From Cyprinodon diabolis (lineage: Eukaryota > Chordata > Actinopteri > Cyprinodontiformes > Cyprinodontidae): a stretch of 64,000 nucleotides of DNA. How positions within the stretch are numbered: the stretch's first letter is position 1; the number at the start of each line of letters is the position of its first letter. The notes beneath the pieces were generated by a model. The model ran no database searches, had not been told where the DNA came from, and worked only from the letters and a program-made list of their open reading frames with translations. The DNA is taken from positions 38,959,719 through 39,023,718 of the forward strand of contig CM060075.1 of assembly GCA_030533445.1 (NCBI GenBank). Reading direction: 5' to 3'. Below are positions 1-21,574 of the stretch, piece by piece. The position numbers were made by a program, and so were the translations under genes.

Positions 1-539
1 TAACCCATTTTATATAACAGGTAAACTCATATTAAACCAAATAAAAGATAAACTGGGTGCCTTTCAGACTGTGTAGGTGTTAATAGATGGTTAGGTGGCA
101 TCATGTCAAAGTTAAGGTAATGAGTGAGGATCTACAGGTCAGCTAAGATCTGAAACAGTTTAAAATAAGAACATTCTTAATAAAAAAGACCAGAGTCAGT
201 GTTGGATCAGGAAGCATTTATTCATTATGTTTTGTAAATGCATGAGTGATAAAATTCGCTGCTGAATGTTCCACAACCTTGCTGCCACATGAACTCCGCC
301 CACACGGTCGGGGCCGACGCCCACTCAACGCAGAGCACTTCATGTTTATCTTACATGTCAAAACATCGCTGGATACTGAACGCAGCTCGGTACAGAAAGG
401 CTGATGCGTTTTATTTTTGTTGCTTCTTATGGATAAATCACATTTGGTGAACGCAGCCTGGCTGTAAACATGGAGGCGACGCAGTGACGGCCGTCAGCCT
501 GCAGCCAGGAGGTCCCGGGTGGCCTGGGAGGACAGCGGC
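1..539 (-). other. ABCE1 3' UTR and downstream flank
   Basis: This is sequence downstream of the ABCE1 stop codon. On the minus strand an AATAAA poly(A) signal (TTTATT on plus, 217-222) lies about 320 nt past the stop and is the best candidate for the transcript end; another TTTATT lies near 411-416. Nothing recognisable is seen in 1-180. Confidence 0.6.
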
Positions 540-11400
<10,861 letters not shown>

Positions 11401-11510
11401 CCCTCTTCGGCTCCCCTAACCCGCCTCGGTTTGAAATAAAGTAGAACAGACGACAAGAAACAAATATTAAGGAGTAAAACGTATTTTTTCCTCGCAACGT
11501 GTTTCAAGTG
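11401..11510 (-). other. abce1: Probable noncoding first exon of ABCE1
   Basis: On the minus strand a strong donor (GAGGG/GTGAGT) falls at 11401/11400, just inside the GC-richer promoter region and 3.6 kb upstream of the coding start. This is where a noncoding first exon is expected, since the ATG exon begins with a splice acceptor. The 5' end is a guess. Confidence 0.45.
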
Positions 11511-11600
11511 AAGCCGGCTAGAAAGATGGCGGGAGGGATGCACATTTTCCTGCGACGGGATGCTGCTTTGACGTCATTAAGAGGCGACACAGAACTGGAT
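11401..11600. promoter_or_regulatory. Bidirectional promoter of ABCE1 and ANAPC10
   Basis: The two genes point away from each other here. The segment is locally rich in CpG. It contains AAGATGGCGG at 11523-11532, the classic YY1 motif usually placed just downstream of the start site and here in the plus (ANAPC10) orientation. It also holds a perfect palindromic CRE, TGACGTCA, at 11569-11576. No TATA box is obvious. A plausible ANAPC10 exon 1 donor, GTAAGT, occurs at about 11716. Motifs are seen directly; their use is inferred. Confidence 0.65.
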
Positions 11601-12028
11601 TAAAAGAAATATACCATCTACAGAAAAAAAACTATTCTACTGGGAGGATTTATTACAAAATTTCTAGCCAAATCATCATCACATGAGCTGACACAGGGTT
11701 GGTTTAACTCTTTTTGTAAGTTTTGCTTTTTTACTTTATTCTAAACTCAAATTTTGAGCCTTTAAAGGAGTTTGAGGTGAAAAACTTTAGCTACAGTAAG
11801 CTAGCTGCGGCGTTTTTTTAAAATGTTTATTTTGCAATTTTTTTCCGATAAATACGTTATTACTTATGTCTCTCACATTCCTGGTGAAGCTATTTTAATC
11901 CCTAAAATCGGCTATTCAACCCGATTACATGATTTTATGGATTAAGCTCAAAATGTACAAGAGATTAATTTCTCCTTTGAGTTTTTGAACTGTGATCGCA
12001 TACGTTTCTCTGTCTCCATGGTTACAGA

Positions 12029-15000
12029 ATGGCCACCCCGAGTAAGACCCCACCCGGGGCTGACCCGAAGCAGCTTGAGCGAACCGGGACGGTCCGGGAG
12101 ATCGGCTCCCAGGCGGTGTGGTCCCTGTCTTCATGCAAACCAGGTATTAAAGCTCTGCATTACACCTCTAGAAACATAACTCTGAGGAGTTTCCACTGAA
12201 AAGGATCGTCCTCTGCGCAGGTTTTGGAGTGGATCAGCTTAGGGATGATAACCTGGAGACCTACTGGCAGTCAGATGGATCCCAGCCTCACCTGGTCAAC
12301 ATTCAGTTTAGGTATTTGCTACCAGGAAGGAAAAAAAATCAAACATTTTTTCTCTCTTTTTTGTTGCTTTTAGCGTTTATTGAAAAAACAAAACAAAACA
12401 AAAACAACAACACATCACATTACACCTTAATGCAGTCACTTTATCTAAAGTGATGCCTGGTTGCGGATCTTTTATAGATCTACCTCTTATGGCACATCCT
12501 CCCTCTCATTCAATTCAATCTAATTCAATTTATTTATATAGCTCCAATTCACAACACATCTCAAAGCACTTTACAGTTCACTAGATCATACAATCAATTT
12601 GATTCAAAGTTTTCTGTTTAAGGAAAACCAGTTGATTGCATCGACTCGTTGAGTCGAATACAATCCTTCACACTAAAGGGCAGATTATATTTCTGCAACC
12701 GCACACATCGAATGTCGCTTGGGTCTGGTTGCGATCCAGTTTTGCTGGTATGCTTCTGCACCGTCGGTCTGGAATTTCTAGGGATGCACAGCAGACTGCC
12801 GCCAAAGCGCAAGGGGGAGCCTATTCGAGAACCCCGCAAGAACTTCGGCAGATGGTCACGAGAACTTCGGCAGCACCGGCAGGAGTGTTTATCTTCCAAA
12901 ATAGCAACGGAGCGTCTGTAAGATATCACGGTCACAGAGATGGATTTAGAGACACAAAAAGCAGCTGTAAAAGGCGGCCCCGTCCAGGAAACACACAGCC
13001 AGGCAGATGAGAATATAATTCTTAAGAATTTATATGCTTAAAGGCTTAAGACTTTCAATTTCTGTTAGATTTCACTTTGCATTGACATCCTCACATGTCA
13101 ATAAAGTCCCTATGCTAAAGTTTATAGACTTAGTTTAACATAAATTTTCCAAAAAATCAGTCTTTTCAGGAGAAGGAAAAACAAAGTGATATTTTATTAT
13201 GGTAACAAGAAATATTAGTAATAAAGTTCTTAATGAGTCCAAGGTGGAATGAAAAATGATCAGCTTTAATGCAAACCAGACTCTTGCTTCGCTTGTACGG
13301 AGACAGAAGTCTGGCTCTTACCAAAGTCCTTACCCCTGTGGGCAAAGTTTTGTTGATTCGTCTTTACAGTTTAAATTCACTCAGATTAGATAGAGAAGAA
13401 GATTTATAATGAGATAGTATCTTATTATAATGAGTTACTATCTCATAATGAGTTACTGTTTCATTATTTTGAGTTACTGTCCCATTATAATAAGATAATT
13501 TATTTATTTATTTATATTTAACAGAGTGGTGGAAATGGGCTTCCATATAAAATGCACCTAACATTTCATTCCCAGAGCCTCAAGCAACGTTTTTAGGCAG
13601 TGACTTGTTTTAATGCGAGCAAAAAACAGTTTTTCCACTGGTTGTAATCTCACAGCTCTTTATTGAACAGGAAAACATTTACTTACAATCAGTTAGTCAA
13701 TATTTTCACAGTAAAAGGTGGATTTTACAACAGAGACGTTTCCAGTTTTACTGGCTTGTTTTAGGAAGTAGTTTTGTTTGCTAATTGATCCTCTGCTCAT
13801 CTGCAGGAGGAGGACGACGGTGAAGATGTTGTGTATTTACGCCGATTATAAATCAGACGAGAGTTACACTCCGAGTAAGATCTCCGTCAGAGTGGGCAAC
13901 AATTTCCACAATCTTCAGGAGATCAGGGTAACTGATTAGTTTTGCTGTGAAGCTCAGGCTATGACAGCTGCTGGATGTTTGATTTTAAAACAATCTGATT
14001 CTGTTTCCTCTGCAGCAGCTGGAGATGGTGGAGCCCAGCGGCTGGATTCATATCTCTCTTTTAAATCAGGTTAAAAACAGAAATCTGTATTACTGATGGA
14101 TGCATCCTCAAGTTTCTGTGTTCAAGGAACTCATATGGAGTTGAAGTTTTGAAATTATTTTTTTATTCTTTACTTCCTCATTATTATTGACCAAAATGCT
14201 GAATGTTATAAATGTTAGTTTGTTAGCGATATGAAAGTAGATTAAAGTAAAAAGCGGAGTTTATAGGTATTTGAATCATTTGGTTAAAAGCTGTTACTAC
14301 AACTACAGTCCATAACAAAATCTACATTGGAAAAAATCTAAATCTAGATAAGTCATTATTTCTTAAAATAAGTGCATTTGTTCTTGAAGTGAGAAGGTGA
14401 AAGACACATTTTGCCAAAGGAACAAGAAAATTTACATTTAAAATAAGAAAACACAATTGCATTCTCTTATTTCAAGTGCATTTCATCTAAATATCTTATT
14501 TTAAGAGTAAAAATACTAATTCCATTGGCAAATCATCCCATTTACCTACTCAAATTAAGGGTAAATGCACTTAATTTGAGACATTTTTACTTATTTCTAG
14601 ATCGTTTTTCCACTGTATAGTTTTAGTTTTTAATCCTATACATGCTTTTTTTAATTTTTTTTAAGTTTGTCCTTGATTAAAAAAAAAAAATTTAATGCAA
14701 AAATCTTCGACAGTCTTAAATGTGGTCTATTTTTTTAGATATTTAATCTGGTAATGATCTGTTCCTGGGATGCACACAGGTGTAGTTTCAGGTTTCACCA
14801 CCAGATGGCAGCATTGTAAACAGTAACATTACAAAAAAGTACAAATCTTTATGCAAACACATTATTATTTAGTTTTTTTTTTTTTCATTGTTGCACAAAT
14901 TAAAACGTTATGTATTGTTATATTTACTTAGATTTTCTTTTTTGCGTTGCATTTTCATCATGGTTAACATTTTTTCTTATTTTTAGAGAACAAATGAGCC

Positions 15001-15166
15001 TATCAGCACCTTCATGATCCAGATCGCTGTACTCGCCAACCACCAGAACGGCAGGGACACACACATGCGTCAAATCAAGGTTTACACCCCCGTAGAGGAG
15101 AGCTCCATCGGCAAGTTCCCACGATGCACCACAGTGGACTTCATGATGTACCGCACCATCAGGTGA
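12029..15166 (+). CDS. anapc10: ANAPC10 (APC10/DOC1), anaphase-promoting complex subunit 10
   Basis: APC10 is the DOC-domain subunit of the nuclear APC/C ubiquitin ligase. With CDC20/CDH1 it forms the D-box degron receptor and increases processivity. Coding exons: 12029-12143, 12221-12311, 13807-13927, 14016-14069, 14987-15166. All are GT-AG and in phase, giving 186 aa, one more than the human protein. The product opens [18 protein letters not shown], keeps the DOC-domain signatures ([47 protein letters not shown]) and ends with the Ile-Arg tail (MMYRTIR) that docks on CDC27. The ATG is the first codon after the AG acceptor at 12026-12027. It is divergently transcribed from ABCE1. Confidence 0.96.
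12505..12612 (+). repeat. Common fish interspersed repeat fragment
   Basis: The stretch with ATTCAATTTATTTATATAGC, then CAATTCACAACACATCTCA and AAAGCACTTTACA, is a very widespread fish repeat tail that I recognise by eye. It lies in ANAPC10 intron 2. Its family is not certain. Confidence 0.55.
12625..13020. other. GC-richer intronic block open in several frames on both strands
   Basis: Within ANAPC10 intron 2 this roughly 390-bp block is GC-richer than its surroundings. It carries overlapping ATG-started frames of about 90-124 codons: 12636-13010 and 12649-12921 on plus, and 12618-12935 on minus. I recognise none of the products. Absence of stops is partly explained by GC content. A decayed transposon fragment is the simplest reading. 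Confidence 0.35.
13405..13505. repeat. Short imperfect tandem repeat (ATAATGAGTTACT unit)
   Basis: Three to four degenerate copies of a roughly 22-bp unit around ATAATGAGTTACTnTCTCATT occur, flanked by TTATTATAATGAG and CATTATAATAAGAT, so the block is also partly inverted. It is intronic in ANAPC10. No function is inferred. Confidence 0.6.
14320..14625. mobile_element. MITE-like element with TGGAAAAA termini in ANAPC10 intron
   Basis: The left end reads CATTGGAAAAAATCTAAATC and the right end, reverse-complemented, CAGTGGAAAAACGATCTAGA. These are imperfect terminal inverted repeats bounding about 300 bp rich in CTTATTTTAAG-type inverted motifs. This fits a non-autonomous DNA element common in fish introns. 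I could not fix a target-site duplication. Confidence 0.5.
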
Positions 15167-15394
15167 TCCCCAGGGGCTGACCTGGCAGGTTTGGGAATCG
15201 CAATACGAGGAGAAAGAAGATGGAGACTGAGCTGCTTGTGAGACGACTCTAATGGTCGTCATCGATCAGCTGTACACTGGTTTTCATTAGTTGGGATATT
15301 TCAAGTTGCCAATATTAAAGATAAAGGGACTCGAACTGGGTTTGGAGTAAAACCCTGGTGCCAACAGTTCTTCTGGATTGTTTTTTGACTGTGA

Positions 15395-15400
15395 AATAAA
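15395..15400 (+). terminator. anapc10: ANAPC10 poly(A) signal AATAAA
   Basis: A canonical AATAAA lies 229 nt past the ANAPC10 stop codon and is followed by T- and GT-rich sequence (TTTTTAACC, then ATGTGACT). It is the first such signal downstream of the stop. Confidence 0.7.
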
Positions 15401-15632
15401 TATTTTTAACCAATATGTGACTCTCACTTATTGTTGAAAAGGATTCCAAGATTCATAGTTTCATTTTTCAATTAGTAGAGAAAAGTCTAAATTATTTTCT
15501 ATGGAAGCTAGTGAACCATTCCACATGCGCTGATCCAGTTTAAGCTGTTGTGCTTGTTTTTTTGTTTTTTTTTAAGTATTTATACCTGTTAAACCTTTAA
15601 GGTTTGTTCATGTCGAATCCACAAAACCATAT

Positions 15633-15646
15633 TTTATATATATATA

Positions 15647-15705
<59 letters not shown>
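15633..15705. repeat. (TA)n microsatellite
   Basis: This is a long TA dinucleotide run interrupted once by about ten A residues near 15646-15654. It lies in the gap between ANAPC10 and the TRIM cluster. I see no gene between 15401 and 16060. Confidence 0.9.
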
Positions 15706-15706
<1 letters not shown>

Positions 15707-16059
15707 GTCAAAGATAAAAAAAAAAAAAGTTTATGATTATGAAGTGGAGGAAATATCTACTTAATTGCTGCTGTTTCACAGGAAGGCTGGTTTCTTTCTG
15801 TTTTGAGGAAGATCCTCTAATTTTATTGATGTTGGTGCAAATTTATATTAGCTTTAATTAATATAGAGTATTATTATTATTTTTTTTTCCATTAAAGAAA
15901 ACAAGTCAAATTTATTCAGAAAAACGAAAAATTGTTGAATAAAACGTTTGTGTTGCATTAAACATTCATTCAACGACCTAAAAATATAAAACTATCTGCA
16001 AATAACCCGTCCCTCAACAAAGTGGAAGCTCCTGTCATGCATCAAAAGAGCTAAGATAA

Positions 16060-16235
16060 GGAACACGTGTTAAAAAAATCATATATATTGTAATCTCTGG
16101 ATTTTTTTTTTTTAGATTATGTCTCTCACAGTGGACATGCACCTACGATGACAATTTCAGATCCCTCCATGATTTCTAAGTGGGAGAATTTGCAAAATAG
16201 CAGGGTGTTCCAATACTTATTTTCCTCACTGTGCT
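16060..16235 (-). mobile_element. Terminal fragment of a Tc1/mariner element
   Basis: The segment runs from the poly-T before AGATTATGTCTCTCACAG through GTGGACATGCACCTACGATG to CAATACTTATTTTCCTCACTG. This is the well-known terminal region of fish Tc1-like elements, whose end reads CAGTGAGGAAAATAAGTATT on the minus strand. Only one end is present: no transposase and no opposite terminus. Confidence 0.7.
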
Positions 16236-16424
16236 TTGCTTTGTGTAATGGAAAGCATCAGCCATTCTCCTCATTTGTGTAACATGCATTTTTTGCAGTT
16301 ATTTTTAGAAATGCTATAGTCCTAATTTGACTAGCATCATTCATGTGTGCATTTCTGTCATGTGATGCTAAAACATATCACAGGTTACATCCTCAGGGCC
16401 AAAACTCTGGTGATCATTTTGGGG

Positions 16425-16830
16425 TAAATTGCTATCCGGCAGTTTTGCATGCACCAACTAAAGAACAAGAGAATTTTGTTGGGTCCAGCTGAACTCTCTT
16501 TGTCATTTCAGCTCTTAGTACCAGCAGCTGTGTTAGTTCCACTTCTTCCTACCTGAAACTAGTTTGAGCCCTTTCAGCAACCACACCTTTGAATGGGCCT
16601 AATAAGAAAGGTAGGGGACATTGAGCTTTCTTTGTTTCATAAAATAGAACCAGGAAGATCTATGAAACCTGCTGAAATTTCTAAACTGATACATCATAAT
16701 AAAGGAGTGTTTATGTGGCTCCTGTCAAAGACTGACCATTGGGATTACCAGGATACACCAGATGGTGCCTCTCCTCATGACCAAAGGTTGGTTCTGGTCC
16801 CACTTCATATTTTAAGATAATCAATCCATA
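16425..16830 (-). pseudogene. Relic 5' end of a TRIM16-like gene
   Basis: On the minus strand an ATG at 16506-16504 opens with MTKRVQLDPTKFSCS. This is the start of the TRIM16-like family (compare [15 protein letters not shown] at 44199). The frame then diverges before the RING is reached. Sequence 5' of this start (16507-16830) aligns by eye with the upstream flanks of the copies ending at 26756 and 44199, sharing CTGGAACTAG/CTGAAACTAG, GAGCTTTCTnTGTTTCATA and the GACCATTGGGATTACCAGGA-like stretch. It is therefore a duplicated promoter plus about 15 codons of a lost gene. Confidence 0.6.
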
Positions 16831-17294
16831 CAGCATGCAGTTTGTGCTGCTCGCTCCTGCTATTCAGCATTCATCTCATTTTTACTCTGCATTTGTTTTT
16901 GTGTTTGCTAGTGTCATTTTAGTTTGTGCTGCTATGCTCTCTTTTCCAGTGTTCCTTTAAACTTATTACTGGTATAATAATACACCATTTTTGACAAGGT
17001 AAATCCATTTCATTACTGTAAGTTATTTTATACTTAACATCAATTTAAGTAACAAAGAAAAAAGAAATAAAACAAATTAAATAAATTAATTTATTTAATA
17101 TCATTAAGCTTAATTTGTTGAGATCGATTTATAAATGTTACTAGTTTAATTGTTTGTACTCTGAAGCATCAATGGCCCTAAAACCATGACAAGTGACAAG
17201 ATTAGATTAGATTCAACAAGTTCATCGCTGTAGCACATTTTTATAAGAAGATATTTCAGTTGAGTTTCTTAAGACTCTTTACAGAAACAATTCA

Positions 17295-17965
17295 ATCAGA
17301 TCACACAGTTTGCAGAGGTGTCAAAAGCATTAATGTTTATTACTCAATTAGAAGTATAAATCCTACTGTTGAAAATAATTCCTGTAGTTGGAGTATCAAC
17401 TTAAGCTTTTTTTACTCAAGTAAAAGTTTAAAAGTAACATTTGTAAAACTACCTAAAGTATAAAAAAGAAATGCAGGAAAAGGAATGTTAAGGACATATG
17501 CCTTAAACCTCATACAGATTACTGCAAAACCCCATTAAAGGAAAATCTTTCTACAATACTGGATGATAACTTCCTTACACTTCATTTTCTTAGTTTTATA
17601 AATCATGGAAACAGTGTCACATTTAACTTTGCATCATCTTGGAAAACTATCTTTTTATTTGTGGCAAACAACAAGTTGAGTCTAACCAGAGAGACAAATG
17701 TCTGAATGAAACAAATTTTTTTGATGGTATCTATATTTTATTAAAATACCAACAGGCCATAAAGAGAATGATCTTAAATGAAATAGAAATAACAAGTCAA
17801 TTTTTTAAATATGTGGAATAGAAATCAGAGATAAAAAAATGAAAGGAATAGAAGTAAAACGTAAAATAAATACTCCAGTAAAGTATAGATGGACACAATA
17901 TGTCTACTTATGTAAGGTAAAGAAGTATTTGTACTTTGTTACTTGTAGTCATTAAGTTGGGAGAG
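17295..17965. mobile_element. Diverged hAT-like repeat of the GAGGTGTCAA family
   Basis: It begins CAGAGGTGTCAAAAG and ends with AAGAAGTATTTGTACTTTGTTACTTG-type sequence. It resembles both ends of the better preserved element at 27012-29016 (GTGGTGTCAAAAGTA at one end, GTACTTGTTTACTTCGTTAC at the other). The interior (AT-rich, ACTCAAGTAAAAG motifs) shows no transposase. No target duplication could be fixed. Confidence 0.45.
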
Positions 17966-19050
17966 TCCAGTCCTCTTGGATGAACCCTCCTTCAGCACAT
18001 TCCTGCCTTTTTACAAGAATAATTATATCGACTGTATCAAATGCATTACTAAAATAAATTCCAGACACCAGTGTTACATCTCAGGTAAATCGAATATCAT
18101 TAGTAACATTCAGCAGTGCTATTTCAGTGCTATGATAAGCTCTAAAACCTGAATGAAGCTTTTCAAAAATCTCTACTGCGTAAGCGGTAACACACTTGAT
18201 TACTGGTAGGTAATATTTTCTCAAAAATTTTAGATGAGAGGATTAGATATGGGTTTTTAACTGGTCAAATCATTCAGGTCATTAGGTTCATTAAAGTACA
18301 AGCATAACGCCTTTCTATCCTGAAGAGGACATCAAGGTTTGAGGCACAGAAGCAGGATTTCAACAAATGTGCAGTAAAGTGTCAAAACAATGCGCCAGAC
18401 ATGTTGACAGGACTATAAGACATTTGTTTATACAGTTTATTAGAAAAAAGGTTGATTTAGGGTTAAGTAGTCCTTCAAGGGAAAAAGTAAGTATAGCTAC
18501 CTCAAAAGCCCCCAGTACACACCCAACAGACCTGAGTCCTATGTACATATCAGATATCAGACACTATAGAGATCATTGTTTCAGTGTTTTTCTTGTTGCA
18601 AACATGCTGAATCTCCTCCACTGTCCAATATAAGGGTTTTTTGGCCCAGTGGCTGACTCCTCCTCTTTAGAGAAGACCCCTTAGAGTGAGGCTTGTTCTC
18701 ACCTTTGATTGTTTCAGATGGAATATTTTATGTTTTTTTATTTTATTTTTTTTGTTGAAGTGGAATAAACAACATTTGTAGAAGAATTCAAATATTTCCA
18801 GCTGGTTTACTCCTTAGATTTTAACTCGCCTCTGTCGTTTCATTAATAGAAGGTAGCAAAATGCTTCACTTCAGTAATACATTGTCATTTTATCCCAACT
18901 AGTAGTTGTGGCAAAAGAATGCAAGCAAACAGGAAGCACCAGAGACTAGCGTCAGAGAAAAAAGGAGAGGTAGATATAATTACCATCAAACAAAAAAAAA
19001 TAGTGCATTGCACAATCATGACTTCACGCCAAAAAAATATTATTTGCAAC
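17966..19050. other. Intergenic, no gene recognised
   Basis: AT-rich sequence between the repeat above and the next element. A few frames of 60-100 codons are open but have no recognisable product or splice context. Confidence 0.5.
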
Positions 19051-19055
19051 TTTAA

Positions 19056-19454
19056 AGCTATAAAGTGTAATCTTCAGGGACATGCAATGGTGAAAACTGC
19101 CGTCAGCAAAGTCTGTATCTTGTCAAGTGAGGGCGAGGTTTGTTTACATAATTTTAAAGATAGTTTTCTTTACTTTAGGATAAAGATTTATTTTAGTCCA
19201 ACTTACTGCTGTCACATTTAAGTGTAATAGCCACCTCTACAGGTACTAGTTTGTCAAATCTGTGCTGCCTTAATGCAAAGATGTCAGCCTCCATAAATGT
19301 GAGACCCACTCCTATGTAATTATAAATGGCCATTTCTAAGGCAATGCAAAGATTAAGACCTTTAGTTCGTAGCCTATAATAAATCAAATACCGGTACTTG
19401 TATAATATATTACAGTTCTGTAAGAAAATCCCTGTATTTTTACAATCTGGAGCT
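19056..19454. mobile_element. TTAA-flanked MITE, copy 1 (399 bp)
   Basis: The left end is AGCTATAAAGTGTAATCTTC and the right end AATCTGGAGCT. Each is directly flanked by TTAA (19052-19055 and 19455-19458), the target duplication typical of piggyBac-type elements. The interior matches a second copy at 60886-61396, for example GAGGTTTGTTTACATA, CTAGTTTGT, GCAAAGATGTC and CCTATGTAATTATAAAT. No transposase is present. It ends 16 bp beyond the stop codon of the intact TRIM gene, so that gene's 3' UTR would be largely MITE sequence; the only nearby AATAAA (minus strand, 19187-19192) lies inside it. Confidence 0.75.
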
Positions 19455-19470
19455 TTAAGTAAAACAAAAC

Positions 19471-21156
19471 CTATTTCAGTTTAATGAATTCAGCAGTGTC
19501 TCCACCTTCATAAGAAAACTGGTAGTAAAAGAACTGAATCCCAGCATAGAGAGGTTTAGTGAATGTGGTCTGGACTCTATGGAGGAGAGTCATGGTTCCA
19601 GAGACGCTGTAGAAAGACAGAATACCTGCTCTGTGATCCAGATACACTCCTATTCTGGAGGAAACTGGACCTGGCAGTGGTGTGTCTTCACTATTATACC
19701 AAAGAGTATAACCTCTTTTTTGACATGATATTGACCAGGAGTTTTCGTTGAATCCAAAGGCACATTTATTTGATTTCCCTTCTCTACTTATATTTTTGTA
19801 TGAAACCGCTACATCGATTCCTCTTCCTTGCCACTCCACCTCCCAGTAACAACGTCTAGTCAGACTCTCTCTGCTCAGAACCTGAAGCCAATCTGTGAAT
19901 CTTTCTGGGTGATCGGGATAACACTGTCGTTGGTTCATTAATGTTACTTTTCTCTTTCCCTCAGATAATAACACATATGTGTTTGCTGTGTTTGGATGTA
20001 GTGTGATTCTCCTTGAATATTTTAAGAATTCAGCTCTCGTCTTTGGTTCTGAAGACAAACCTTCAACTTCAGCGACTCTCGCTGAGATGTTTGTCCTTAT
20101 GTCTCTCAGGATGTCCTGCAGTTTCTCTCTGAGCTCTGACACAGCTGCTGCCACATCCTCAAAGTATCTCAGAGGATCAATATTGATGCTGGATGAGTGT
20201 GTAGACTCACTGAGTGCTGACAGTGAGGGGTAGTTCTGGAGAAACTGGGTGTGATCCTCTATGTATGAGAGCTCCTCCAGCTCAGCATCTTTCCTCTTTA
20301 GATCAGTGATCTCCTTCTCCAGCTTCTTCTGAAGCTTTTTAACTCGACTCACTTTGGTTTTCTGTTGGGATCTGATCTGCTGCTTCACATCAGAGCTTCT
20401 TTTCTGGATCAGACGGATCACTGAACCAAGGATCTTCTCATTGTCCTCCACTGCTTTATCAGCAGAGCCATTGATGGCCTCCACCTCCTGTTGAAGCAGC
20501 TTCACATCTTTCTCCTGGTCCTGGATTCTCTGCTGGATTTGTTGTCGTCTCTCCTGGAGCTCCTTCTGCTTCTCAGTCATTTCTACTTCAGCTTGGACTG
20601 CTGCATGGCCTTTATGTTTATCATTTAAACAGAGAAAACAGATGCACTGCTTATCAGTACGACAGAAAATCTTCATTAGCTCATCATGATGAGAGCAGGT
20701 GATCTCCTGGAGCTTCTTATTGGGGTCCACCAGCTTGTGCTTCTTTGATGGTGTAGCATCATAATGATGATGGAGGTGATCTCTACAGTAAGACGCATGG
20801 CAGGACAAACAGGACTTTACAGCTTTCATCTTCCTCCCTGTGCAGACATCACAGGCTACATCTTCAGGTCCAGCATAGCACTGATCAGCTGGAGCAGCTT
20901 GGAGTCCAGTCGTCTTCAGATCCTCCAACAACTCTGATAACATGATGTTTTTCACAAGTACAGGCTTCGGTCTAAAGCTCTTCCTGCACTGAGGGCAGCT
21001 GTAGATCCTCCTCTGATCTTCTCCATTCCAGTGGTCTTTAATACAGTCCATACAGTAGGTGTGTCCGCAGCGAATAGTTGTTGGATCCTTCAGTAGATCC
21101 AAACAGATCGAGCAGCAAATATATTTTTGGTCCAACTGAAATCCTCCGTGAGACAT
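19471..21156 (-). CDS. Intact TRIM16-like RING/B-box/coiled-coil/PRY-SPRY protein
   Basis: A single-exon 561-codon gene of the teleost TRIM16-like expansion. The family are probable E3 ubiquitin ligases often tied to antiviral or stress responses; the substrate is unknown. Domains: RING C15-C57 with all eight ligands (C15, C18, C30, H32, C35, C38, C54, C57); B-box 1 about 102-131; B-box 2 C154-H184; long coiled coil about 190-310; PRY-SPRY about 375-561 ending FIKLK. The ATG at 21156 gives the usual 14-residue lead to the RING. It is the only undamaged member of the array here. Orientation matches all other copies. No intron is needed. A MITE begins 16 bp past the stop. Orthology within this expanded family cannot be assigned by eye. 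Confidence 0.93.
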   Translation of the reverse strand: MSHGGFQLDQKYICCSICLDLLKDPTTIRCGHTYCMDCIKDHWNGEDQRRIYSCPQCRKSFRPKPVLVKNIMLSELLEDLKTTGLQAAPADQCYAGPEDVACDVCTGRKMKAVKSCLSCHASYCRDHLHHHYDATPSKKHKLVDPNKKLQEITCSHHDELMKIFCRTDKQCICFLCLNDKHKGHAAVQAEVEMTEKQKELQERRQQIQQRIQDQEKDVKLLQQEVEAINGSADKAVEDNEKILGSVIRLIQKRSSDVKQQIRSQQKTKVSRVKKLQKKLEKEITDLKRKDAELEELSYIEDHTQFLQNYPSLSALSESTHSSSINIDPLRYFEDVAAAVSELREKLQDILRDIRTNISARVAEVEGLSSEPKTRAEFLKYSRRITLHPNTANTYVLLSEGKRKVTLMNQRQCYPDHPERFTDWLQVLSRESLTRRCYWEVEWQGRGIDVAVSYKNISREGKSNKCAFGFNENSWSISCQKRGYTLWYNSEDTPLPGPVSSRIGVYLDHRAGILSFYSVSGTMTLLHRVQTTFTKPLYAGIQFFYYQFSYEGGDTAEFIKLK

Positions 21157-21574
21157 TTTACCTCTGAGTAAGAATGACGGTGTATGTCCCAGTTACTTAC
21201 AACAGAAACTAGTTACTGTATGTTATGCATGGAATGTCAGCTGTTGTACAGATAATAGTCACGCCCACATAACCACTTGTGACTAAATAGGAAACAACAG
21301 AAAAATGCCTACATAGTTGAGGGACGTGCCAGGCTTTAACACCTCAAACAGGAGTGATTAAAAGATGAAAGAGGTCATGTGAGGTGTTTTTAATTTACTT
21401 GCTTTAACCGGTTTATTAAATAAAATAAAACACAAAATACTTTCCAGTATAGAAGGTTTTTTTTCAATAATAGTTTTGAAAATACACTTATTGGAGTAAT
21501 GCCTCCCTAAACCCTGTGGGTTGTGTAAGGATTTCAGTTTGTGTGGGTGTTTTTGTGTTTTCTTTTGTTCTCCC

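Noticed and set aside
15633..15705. Long TA run as an origin or regulatory element
   Set aside because: Ordinary dinucleotide microsatellite with no associated motif.
21280..21310. GGAAACAACAGAAAAA upstream of the intact TRIM gene as an interferon response element
   Set aside because: Spacing between the GAAA units is five bases, not the two required by the ISRE consensus.
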